A DNA stretch of 64,000 nucleotides from Raphanus sativus (taxonomy: Eukaryota > Streptophyta > Magnoliopsida > Brassicales > Brassicaceae), in assembly GCF_000801105.2 (NCBI RefSeq), contig NC_079512.1:372001-436000 (forward strand). Direction: 5' to 3'. The position numbers were made by a program, and so were the translations under genes. Positions 15,800 to 30,146 of the stretch are shown here, one piece after another. The notes under the pieces are model-generated. The model did no database searches. It was given only the letters and a program-made list of their open reading frames with translations, and was not told the DNA's origin. Within the stretch, counting starts at the first letter, position 1, and the number at the start of each line of letters is the position of its first letter.

Positions 15800-16810
15800 G
15801 GTTGGGCATTTCGGTTTAGTTATGGGTTCGGTTTGGGTTCGATTTTGGTTCAGTTTGATTTATTTGGGTCTATGAAAACCTTAAGCAAAGTCAATCCAAA
15901 TTAGTTTGGTTTATGTTCGGTTTTAATTTGGTTTGGTGTATGTTTGGTTTAGTTTAGTTTGGTTTGTGTTTGGTTTAATTTTGTTTTGTTTGTGTTTGTT
16001 CAGTTTAATCGGGTTGATCTTTTTTTAGTTTTTTCTAGTTTTATTAAAAAGTATATAATTATAAAATATAAACAAATCATCATTTGACACTAAATCATTA
16101 TTTTCTGCATATTTAAATATAAAGTTATACATCACAATAAAAATCTAAAATATGTAATCTATAATTTTATATTTTTTTTTGATGAAATTTCATATTTATT
16201 GATCAAAAGGCATTTACAAAAGAATAGGACTACAAAGAATGATTGTTTCTAAAGCCTATAAACGAAAACAGAAATCAGGAATAGAGAAGATCTTAAGGTG
16301 AAACTTCAAACCATCGGGTGAGGAGTCCTCTGAGCTTGTGGTCGTGGTTATATTTGAGAGAAGATATCCTGTTCCGCATGGTTTTATCAATGATGCGAGT
16401 CACCTGCTGGGCTGTAGACCATGGCTTGTTGTGCCTTCTTCCATTTCGCTCTCTCCAAATGATATATATGACCATCTGAAATACCATCCTCAACAGTACC
16501 GAGTCCAGAAGTGGGGAGGTGGCGCGCTGAATAGAGCTCAGCGTATGGGACCAATCCGGGTTTATTCTTCTACCAAGCAAGCAATTTCCGCTTTTGATGT
16601 TAAGTATGAGTTTCATAGTTTTTTATTTTATTTTAGTTATCTTTATTCTATTTTTTTAGAAGTAAAATATATAAATTTTTGTTTAATTGTTTAGATTAAA
16701 TGGTTAAATATGCTAATTTTAAGATTATTAATTTATTTAATTAATTTAACTAAAAATATTTCGGTTTTTCCGGTTTAGTTTGGTTTAAAACCAAACCAAA
16801 CTAAACCATG
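15800..16810. repeat. Degenerate GGTTTRG-rich sequence with a LINE nested inside
   Basis: 15807-16040 is a loose array of GGTTT, GGTTC and AGTTTGGTTT words. The same wording returns at 16760-16807 as a clean hairpin: GGTTTAGTTTGGTTT at 16772-16786 pairs with 16793-16807 across a 6-base loop. I read it as the two sides of one older repeat split by the LINE tail. No gene is seen. Confidence 0.6.
16172..16600 (-). mobile_element. 5'-truncated LINE tail
   Basis: A T-run at 16172-16181 would be the poly(A) of a minus-strand insertion. The minus-strand translation contains the end of LINE ORF2 (VFQMVIYIIWRERNGRRH, then RIIDKTMRNRISSLKY and LLTRWFE), the conserved tail after the zinc-binding region. 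Start and target duplication are not resolved. Confidence 0.7.
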
Positions 16811-17518
16811 TAGGTTGATAAAATATTATATATATTTTTATCGGTATATTCTTAGATAACTAATCCTCAAAATCATAGGTTAATAAAATAAATAATTTCT
16901 TTTGTTGTTTTAGAATTAGATGATTTTAGACCGAATTGGTGAATCTATATTAGACAAAAGTTTATATTTCGAGTCTGTAATATTATCTAATATATTAAAA
17001 TAGAAGTCATGACTTATTTCATGTGTGATTTTTTTTTTAATTTGGACCATCCATTAAAAAGTTACTTAATGATTTTTTGTATACATATTTGAATTATTCT
17101 AAGCAAACAAATCAAATAGATATTCCCAAATTTTCTCTTAATTACATCTGAATAAAATCTTTTCAAATCTTTTTATTTACAATATAAATCTACATTCATA
17201 TTTATTTAAAATATAATTGTATATTTCTTTTTCACTTAAACAAACATTTTAAGTATTTAATTAATTCCGTCATTGTTTATGATATACATGTATATTTAAT
17301 TTTTACTAATATAAACCTTTCAAGTATCTAATTAATTTTATAATTATATTAAACTCATGTAAAATTTTGTATTAAATTTGAGATATTAATTTAATATAAT
17401 ATTTACCAATTAAATATTTGATGTCTAACATTTAATTTGTTAATATTTGTACCACATGATTCAAAAAAATGCCATCAATATAAAACAATAGACATACAAA
17501 TGCTATTTTGAAAGTGAA

Positions 17519-18157
17519 TCTATAATATTAAAATATAAATCATGACTTCACTTCATGTGTGATATTTTAAGTTGGACCATTATTTAGAAGATTTATAAAA
17601 TACACATAACTTAACTATAATATCATTTAATATCTTCATTTTTATTTAAAATAAAAATAAATATTAATTCAACAGAATTCTAACAAAATCTTTGAAGAAT
17701 CTTTTTCAAAATTTATTTTTGAAAATTGATTTATTTAAATTTTAGTTGTCATAAAATATAATCAGAAATAACGTTTCTTAAACTTTTATATATACAGTAA
17801 TTTATTATATAAAATGAATAAACAAAAATAAATTCTCAAGAAAATCTAACACTTTGAATTACGGATCGGGATTATAATAAATTAAATATAAAATAATTCT
17901 CAAGTATGTCATTTTAATCATCAAAAATCAAATTCAATAGAAAAAATTAAATACTTAATAAGAAGCAATATATATATATGATCATTTTAAATAATTAGTT
18001 AATTAACAGCATGAAAACTATAGAATTATTGTAGATGAATTAGTGATTTAAAAATTTAAATATATGAATATCTTACAAATATATACTAATTAAATAAAAC
18101 AATATATATATAAACATAAAAATAAATACCCGCACGGTTGTGCGGATCAAAATCTAG
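17519..18157 (+). mobile_element. Non-autonomous Helitron (inner, nested)
   Basis: It starts TCTATAATATTAAAATATAA after an A. It shares with the outer copy the blocks TCATGACTT, CATGTGTGAT and TTGGACCAT, and it ends with CCCGCACGGTTGTGCGG and CTAG (18154-18157) before T. At 639 bp it is a deletion derivative of the same family inserted into its relative. Confidence 0.8.
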
Positions 18158-18181
18158 TTTATTTATTATTATTAAATATAA

Positions 18182-18404
18182 TGGATGGTTTAATTTTATA
18201 TTTCAATAACATAAATATATGACTGTTTTGTTTACAAAATATATTCAAACTTATTTTTATATATATAATATATTCATATGTTATTCATTAATGTATTGGA
18301 TGGTTTAATTTTATATTTCAGTAACATAAATATATGACTGTTTTGTTTACAAAAATATATTCAAACTTATTTTATATTAATATATTCATATGTTATTCAT
18401 TAAT
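18182..18404. repeat. 115-bp tandem duplication inside the outer Helitron
   Basis: Two adjacent units start TGGATGGTTTAATTTTATAT at 18182 and 18297 and run in near identity to TTATTCATTAATGTA. They differ by a few small indels. Confidence 0.9.
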
Positions 18405-19244
18405 GTAATTGTTTTGCATGATTTATCTTGTGCAATAGGTATTATACCAATTTTTTCAGTAGCATATATGACACATGAATGATTGAAAAATATGTTTCAT
18501 GTCAATATTTTTACTTTCGGTGTGTTTATTAGTAGTAGGTTTAAGTGTTAATTATATAACGTGATGTATGATAGATGAAGAATTGCAAATAAAAATTTTA
18601 ACTATGAAAAATTCATTGTAAAAAATCTAATACGTAGTAGAAAAATATAAATCATAAATAGACAAAATAAGAGACTTCAAAAAAAGATAATAAAGAGAAA
18701 ATGTAGGTTTAAAATGACAAAAGCAAACACAATGCATTACAATTTTTAGTTTAATAACATAAATGAAGCGGCCGTTTTATAAATTACACTTAATATAGGT
18801 TATTTAGTCAAAGATTTAAATCATATTAATAATTCGATTGACATATATGTATGTTGAAAAACTAAAATAAAAGTATACTATTAAGGAAAGTAACATTTAA
18901 TTTACTATTAAGTTGAATGGAATTTGTCGCAAATATCACAGAATGTAAGGTTTTAGTTAGTGTTCATGTATTAATAAAAGAGATGTAACAAATAATTTGA
19001 AAAAAAAATTACTGTATGAAAATTATAAAAAAATTTATATTAGAAAATATTATAATAAACTATTAATAATATGATAATCTTAAAATTATATACCACTAAT
19101 CATGTAAACCAAATAGTTACATGTATAAAATGAAAATAATCACCCGCGCGGTTGTGCGGGCCGAAATCTAGTTCTATATTAAATTGAACACCACCTATGA
19201 ATACAATTTACCGGTGATTTTCTTCAAAAATTTAATTTTTAGAT

Positions 19245-19570
19245 ATGTATCTGGAGTGGAACTAACATGTGAATACAATGTGCCGAACATTCTTCTTCCT
19301 CTACTGTATCGCATCCTTCAAAACGACCCATTCCACACATTTCAACATTGCCAAGAGTACTGTTACGAATTATCCATCCCATACCTGAATCTTGGTCGTT
19401 AGTATGATGAGAAACATCATAGTTGCACTTAACCCATCCATTAGGGAGTTTCTTCCATGTTTCTAGGTGTCTTGTGGGTACTGTTACATTTGGCTGTTGT
19501 TGCTGGTTGAAGTTTAACCAGTCTTGGACGTCCTCATTTCTTACCATGTATCTCCAGCTCCGACCATGAT
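19245..19570 (-). mobile_element. LINE RNase H domain fragment
   Basis: The minus-strand translation reads WKKLPNGWVKCNYDVSHH, SGMGWIIRNS and CGMGRFEGCDTVEEEECSA. This is the first half of the plant LINE-fused RNase H domain, with the catalytic D (in NYD) and E (in EEEECSA). It is a fragment with no visible ends. Confidence 0.75.
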
Positions 19571-20500
19571 TTTTTTATTAAACAACATATCATTTCGACA
19601 TGTCTTTTGAGTTACTCACAATGGTTAGAGTGTTTTTTTTAATAATACCTTTTCTCTTTTCAACATTGTTTTTCGTTTTTTTTTTAATGTTGAATAACTG
19701 TGGCTGAAACCTGAAACCTCCAATACTAATTTTCACGATCTCTATGAAAAAAAATCGGGCATGAGAATGAAAATGATATATACAAGTGAAAAGTGAGCCG
19801 TTTCTCCAACACCCATGTGAAATTAACTTACAACATAAATAAAACAAAAATATTCGTATCACCAATTGTACTGTATTTGATTCCCGACAGTCAACAAAAG
19901 CCATTTTCTCTGTTTGATTAATTATTATTTGTGGTAGATTTTGCGCTGTGAAATTTGTCACCCACATGTAAAATGAAACAACAACAACAAAATAAAATAA
20001 AAGGTCGCGATTTTTTTATAAATTTAGTTTTGTGAGTTGGTGTCTCGCTAAATAAGAGACGTGTATAATATTTCACAGTCCCAATTAGGAAACCTTGATC
20101 ACACAAAAATAAGAAATTTATCAAATACTATAACCAACTTTGATTTATTACAAAATCTAAAAATTCATGTTGGTAGCTTTTGATAAAATAATGTGAGTAG
20201 CTTTGTCACGTGTAATAATTATTTCACTCTTTTGTTTGCGCATGACAATCATATATAATCCCAAGGAGATCACGGGAACATAGACGGTAATCAGTCTCAC
20301 ACATGTACGAACACTTAACTGTCTCACTTTATCTGATCTTTTTGAGAAAGGTTTCAGTTTATTTGTCGTCATCAAAACAACCAAAAAACACCTAAAAACG
20401 TGGCCAAAAAGAAGTAGTTCAAAAAAATTGTGAACAGGTGAAAATAAAACGTAAAATACAAAGGTAAAAATGAAGATTGGGTTAAAAAATAAAGTCCTCC

Positions 20501-20508
20501 TATAAATA
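20501..20508 (+). promoter_or_regulatory. TATA box for IPMDH copy 2
   Basis: TATAAATA sits about 110 bp before the ATG of copy 2, which places a transcription start about 30 bp downstream and leaves a leader near 80 bases. The sequence between 19571 and 20500 is otherwise AT-rich with no gene. Confidence 0.6.
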
Positions 20509-20610
20509 GAAGTATTTGGCGGAAGGCAAAATCAAAAATCGATCAAAAGCATCCAGTCAAGAATCACAAATTTCTTAATACATCTCTATCTTAGTTTCTT
20601 CTTACTCAAA

Positions 20611-22774
<2,164 letters not shown>

Positions 22775-23767
22775 CATCACAAAATCAACATCTCATAGCC
22801 TGCCGACAAATATCCATGAACCGATTTCAATTTTAATGTCGTTAGTATAATTGTGTTGCTGCATGAAATAAAACGACACGTTGACTTGGTTGGTCCTTAT
22901 AAAAATGTCTGTTACTATGCATTCAATATATTATTGGCGTTGTTTATTTTTAATGCCCCACATTGATTATGGGGATGATTGGTTTGTGCTCCTCCCCTTA
23001 AAAACACACTATACATCATTTTTGGAGTATTTCACATGAAGCAAAAAAAAAAAAAAAAAAAAACATGACCGAAATAGAAAACACTTTTCAGACCAACAAC
23101 AGTTTTTAGATGCTTTCGAATACTTTGCAAAAATTTACATTTTCAGAGTGTTACCACTTACCAAAGTTACAAACCGATTCAATTTGTTGAAACATAGCAT
23201 ACGATCATCCACAATGCATTGTAGTTCCTAGATGAGTTTTTTCATAGATAAATATATATTTTAAAGTAAATAAAATAGAGAAAATAGAAAATTATAGTTT
23301 CTCAAACAAGAGATTCAATCATTTTTGAAATTATCTGCCATTTTTCACATATTCAATGGAAATGATTTTTAATTCTTAAATTTTATACTGAGATATTTCA
23401 TTGAGTTTTCTACAACTACAGAAAACAATTAAGCAAAAAAAAAAACTACAGAAAACAATATTAAGTAATATTTCAATATTATAATATCCAAAAAAAATAG
23501 AGAGAGAAACATACATGCTTCTTCAAAAGAAAAATTAATAAAACCCTACTATAACTTCTGTTTTACACTCGTCTATTATTTATTGGTTCCATACTTTTTT
23601 CGTCTGAAAATAATTATAGTAAAATGATATTAAAATAAGAGCGATTTGCATACAAATGACACAAAGATTCATAAATTTTCAAGGATGGAAAAAACATTTG
23701 AGGCCCAGCATAAAAAAACATGACCATGATATCCCTACTCTTCCTTTTGTTTACATTTGAAACTGAA
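22775..23767. other. Intergenic, no gene recognised
   Basis: AT-rich sequence with an A-run of about 21 at 23043-23063. Nothing coding was recognised. Confidence 0.6.
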
Positions 23768-25271
23768 AAGTTCGTAATGGTTTTTTTTTTTTCTGTTACA
23801 TGCTCGATTCAAACAAAAGCTTCCAAGTCTACGTATTACAAGAAATAGCTTCGTCCACCCACTTAACTCGGCACAATCCGCTAATCTGATTTTAGTAAAC
23901 ATTAGAAATTGATTTCTGTTCTCAACCCTCGACGATAACCATGGAAAAGTGAGGTTCTCCTTGTTTCCTTGGATGTCGGGAATCCTCGTGTCGTCTACGG
24001 AGTAGCTAGATCTCGATGATCTCCTCGAAGCTTATAACCGTCACCTCCTTACGCACAGACGCTATCGAAGAAGGGAAATAGAGCACATACCATTGAAAAT
24101 TGATCCATGTCCCTCTGTACAATCTCCAAAAGCGCCCAACCGATCAATGGCATAGAGAAACAAAGTCTCCACACCAAGAGCAGTACGCAAAACTCGGGAA
24201 TGAGAAGGCCGCTGCACGTATATCAGAACTGCTCGGAGACCTGCAAAAAGCATTAGTGATGCTAACACTACCGAGAGCAACCAAGGGGACGCCCCGGTAT
24301 CGGGATGTGTGCAACACTGTCTGGAGTCACCGACAATACCAAAGAAACCCGCAGACCACATGAGCCTTTAGCACCATCGCCAAACGTCGCGTTAGAGAAC
24401 CTAAAGCGAACATCTTTATCACTGTTGGAGATTGCGACCGGTGACAACGGACAATCTAGACTAAATAATCACACGAGCAAGACCAAAGAAGCCAGTCGAC
24501 AAAGCTTCAAGGGACTGGTCCTGAATACGAACTAGGAAGAGAGAGGCCAGATAGGAGGGAGGTCACAGGGACGTCTCGGAGCGGCCATAGACGACCAACA
24601 CCAACACCACGCCACTGAACCCACCACAAGCCAACACCGCAAGCAGAGATACGCACCACCGCCCTTGGCTAAGCTCGCAATCGAACTAAAGAAAGCTCCG
24701 ATACACCATAGATGAAGACAAAAGAGGACGCACCCTTACCAAGACACCGAGGATAGAGCAACTGAACTGTAGCCTCCGCCGCAACATCACAGACCAGTAG
24801 AAACCTCGGATCTAGAGGACCGGAGGTCAGATCTGCAACAGGAGCCCGGGTCACACTTCCACGCGCCGCCAACTCTGGAAGCAGCTTAAGGGACCGCCTC
24901 CAAAACCCTAAAACGCCGACTCCTCCATTAGCACCCGCCAGCACCCACCGCGCCGCAGCACCATGTCTAATAGACTCGAACCAGCAGTGTTTCTTCTCTC
25001 GAGCGAAGACGCTGCAGGAAGAGCTTCAAACACAGAGCAACAAGCAAGGCGGTAAGTAGGACAAGACAACCAGAGAAGTAAAGGAAAAAACGAGGAGAGG
25101 AGAAGAGAGGAGCCTCCGGCGTCGAAGCTAACGCGAGCACCGGACGAGAATCCGAGCCTCCGACGCCGAAGCTGAGCGCAAAAAGATAAAGTTTAGTTGT
25201 TGGTAGAGATGGAAGGGAGAGAAGAGAGAGAAGAAAAAGTCTTTTCCTCAGTCAAATTCAAGTTCGTAATG
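23768..25271 (-). mobile_element. GC-rich 1.48-kb retroposon with 12-bp target duplication
   Basis: AAGTTCGTAATG occurs at 23768-23779 and again at 25260-25271. Between them lies a sequence much richer in G+C than its surroundings. It begins on the left with a long T-run (poly(A) on the minus strand) and ends on the right near a C/T-rich 5' end. This is the structure of a target-primed retroposon in minus orientation. Minus-strand frames are short and interrupted and match no reverse transcriptase I recognise, so it looks non-autonomous or internally deleted. It inserted beside the broken IPMDH copy. Confidence 0.82.
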
Positions 25272-25392
25272 ATTAGCTTGTGCATGTCAAAATATAGCCA
25301 CCAAAATTCGACCAATAATGTAACATGCAAACTTTTCACCAGAAATCATAAAAGGGTTCCCATGCATCTCCTCTTTTCCTTTTGGTGATTTA

Positions 25393-27374
25393 GGGCACTG
25401 CAGCATGATTCAAATCATGTTTTGTTTTCCTTAACCATGATCTCATTTTTTTTGATAAAAAGAATATTGAATTTCTCATATGCTGATGGGTTACATGGAC
25501 CTGAAATTTTTGAACCCGTACATGGATCTGCTCCTAAACACTACAAAAAGGTGCTCACAATCTTCATTTGTATATAAATGATGCATGAATGCGAACCCAC
25601 TGCTCGAAATAACTAGAACACAGTCAATATGAGAGGCTTGACAACAAATATACTTTCCTCAACAATTTTTTTTTTTTTTGAATTATATGTAAAAATAATT
25701 CAGAAAAAGTAGTTTTTTACAGCTTTTAGCTACTTTGAACAGAGCAAAACTCAAAAACAGAGCATGCTAAACTTTCTTAAAACAAAACTATCGGCCAGAC
25801 AGCCAGACTTGAAGGACTTCTGCGTATTATCGTAGCTTCTTCAAAATCATTGTTAGACACTGATTACGAATTTGCCTATCAATGATTCGCACCATGCAAT
25901 CCACTGGGACAGGTTGTGAACCATGCCTCCGGCTGTTCCTTTCCCTCCATATTGAGTATATCGCCGCTTGGAAGCTATAACGCAGTAGGAAGAGCTTCGT
26001 TGTGACGTGAGAATGATCTGCAAGAAGCACAAGAATGTCTTGCCAATGGTGTGTGAAACGAGATAGCAAGAGCTTCCCGAGTAGGCCCTTCTATAGTTCG
26101 TACGAGTAAGAGCATTCAAAAAATAAATGCTCTCGTGTTTCCAGATGTTGATTGCAGAGGATACAACTAGCATCAATGTTCATATTCCAGAGAAGCATTC
26201 GATCACCCGTTGTTAACCGGTTGTGGATTGCTAGCCAGGCTATAAAAGAATATTTTGGTGTCGAGTATGGGAACCAAATGCATTTATGCCAACTCACCTG
26301 CGGAGCAGAGTTCCGGATGAGATACCAAGTATTTCTGGTGCTGAAAACTGGCTTGAAAGTGTCCATACTATGCTTCCAAACAGGTACGTCGTTCCCGGTC
26401 TTCATCTTTTCTCGTTGCTTTTGCAAAGCCTCCTCTATTATAGTGTAGATATCACAGCAGCGATGGCGACGCGTGCGACGTTGAACTGCCGATGCAACAG
26501 TTGCACTAAGAGAGATCCCCATATCAATACATCCCCGATCACCTACCAAGTCCGAAAGGCGTCCCATATCCGACCATACATCAAACCAGAAGGATGTATC
26601 AAGCCCGTTCCTCAACAATATTTTATTAGGAATCATTTAAATAAATTTAACAGTCTTGTTTAAACAGATTTGCGTGACTGCAGATATGTATCACGACTGA
26701 TCAATTCCTAATTACATTTCTCTCGCTGCTACTCTCTAGCTCAAACCCTTTTGCCTTGATATCTTTTTTTTTGTAAAGCACGACATCTTTTTCGGTTAAC
26801 ACCTCCTTATGTGTCATAGTTTGTAAAGATATGTCAAAATCTTCTTTCCATATATTTTCCAACTCTCATAACGGCTTAGATCACGTTTTTGGATCCTTCA
26901 AATTACTAAACCGGAGAAATCTTGTTTCTCAATATCTCAACCGAAACAAATTGATTTAGTCACTATACCGGTTTCAATCAGACACAAGACTTTGATTCTA
27001 CGTACAATCTCTCCCTTTTCGTCTACACGAATCACCTCATTCATGAACATGTACACTTGAAGCAAACACAAGTCATAGCAGATGGATACTTCAATGTTAG
27101 CTCAAACCTGTGCCTGCAAAAACGCCACAAAGAGAATAGAAAAGGCAGTTTCAGATGTCTTGGACCGCAGATTCAGAACTCGTGACATTCACACTCCTGG
27201 AATTGTATGCTATTATCCTTCCTTTCTTTCTTCTTTTGGCTAACAAATATTGAATGTAAATGTTAAGCAACATGGTTTCTTGGACATATAATGGTAGGTT
27301 GCAAGAGAATGGGCGAGGAGATACTGAGATTCCTTGATGCTAGAGTCTATGCTTCAAACGGAAGTTTGGTTTAG
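25393..27374 (+). pseudogene. Broken fourth isopropylmalate dehydrogenase copy
   Basis: 25393-25620 matches the intron 7, exon 8 and intron 8 region of copy 1. It still encodes FEPVHGSAPKHYK, but the acceptor AG is gone and G of the terminal GK is changed. 27122-27374 matches the end of exon 9 ([19 protein letters not shown], RTRDIHTPG) and exon 10 (GCKRMGEEILRFLDARV), with the exon 10 acceptor destroyed (ACAT for ACAG). Exons 1-7 and the first part of exon 9 are absent. A LINE separates the two pieces. It is closest to copy 1, so copy 1 or its ancestor was duplicated toward copy 3. Confidence 0.88.
25667..26607 (-). mobile_element. 5'-truncated LINE with 12-bp target duplication
   Basis: TTCCTCAACAAT is repeated at 25655-25666 and 26608-26619. 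Inside, a T-run adjoins the left repeat (minus-strand poly(A)). The minus-strand reading gives the end of LINE ORF2: TSFWFDVWSDMGRLSDLVGDR, then FSTRNTWYLIR, PKYSFIAWLAIHNRLTTGDR and the zinc-binding C-x2-C...H-x4-C block (CILCNQHLETREHLFFEC). Later parts are frameshifted. It inserted into the broken IPMDH copy after that copy had diverged. Confidence 0.88.
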
Positions 27375-27705
27375 CTGCAAAAAAGAAGAAGAACAAAACA
27401 GAGAATGACATTAAATAAAACTCGATGTTCGTTTGTATTTGCTAAATCGTTCAAGCAATATATTACTACTAAAATCACCATCTAGAGAAAAAAGAGTATA
27501 GGTACAACATACAACTCAAGGTTGGTGCCGGATGTAAATGTTATTAATTGATGATTTAAGCAGTTCCACTAATAATTAAGAAGTTTGGGGATCGATTATG
27601 AAAATAAAATAACTTGCAAAAAGGACCCATAAATGCAAAGACCTAAAAGTCTTCACTCACTCGCAATCCGAAACAAAGGCAATCAATCAACTTTTTATCC
27701 CTGAA

Positions 27706-29812
<2,107 letters not shown>

Positions 29813-30146
29813 TCATCTGTACAACTTTGAGGAGAATTTTCATTATTTTTCCAATAATAATAAGTGTTTGTACGCGAAGAGAATATCAGAGTCTCATCAG
29901 CCACAATGTATGTTATATTAGCGGGACGTATTTTGATCACATTGAAACTTTTGGCGTGTTTTTCTGTAAAATAACATCCTGGTGGAGTTACGACGAAAAA
30001 TAAAATATATCCTGGTGGAGTCAATGACGTGTCAGAGTGTCATTGGATGATAAATATGTTGGGAGTGCGAGCGAGAGAGATCTCCGCAAGTAAATAAACG
30101 AAACTCTGTCTCTTTTTCTTCGGCGGCAAGTGTTCTAGTCAGTCTC
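29813..30146. other. Spacer with the BRIZ-type gene's promoter
   Basis: It contains the 3' end of copy 3 and the short upstream region of the next gene, both on the plus strand. No TATA box is clear. Confidence 0.45.

Larger units (their letters stand above)
16986..19171 (+). mobile_element. Non-autonomous Helitron (outer)
   Basis: The 5' end TCTAATATATTAAAATAGAA follows an A at 16985. The 3' end has the hairpin CCCGCGCGGTTGTGCGGG and then CTAG at 19168-19171, followed by T. These are the A^TC...CTAG^T boundaries of Helitrons. There is no Rep/helicase coding capacity. A second element of the same family lies inside (17519-18157). Confidence 0.8.

Noticed and set aside
20157..20384. 75-codon minus-strand frame upstream of IPMDH copy 2
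   Set aside because: It lies in the promoter-proximal region, has no family resemblance and has no context of its own.
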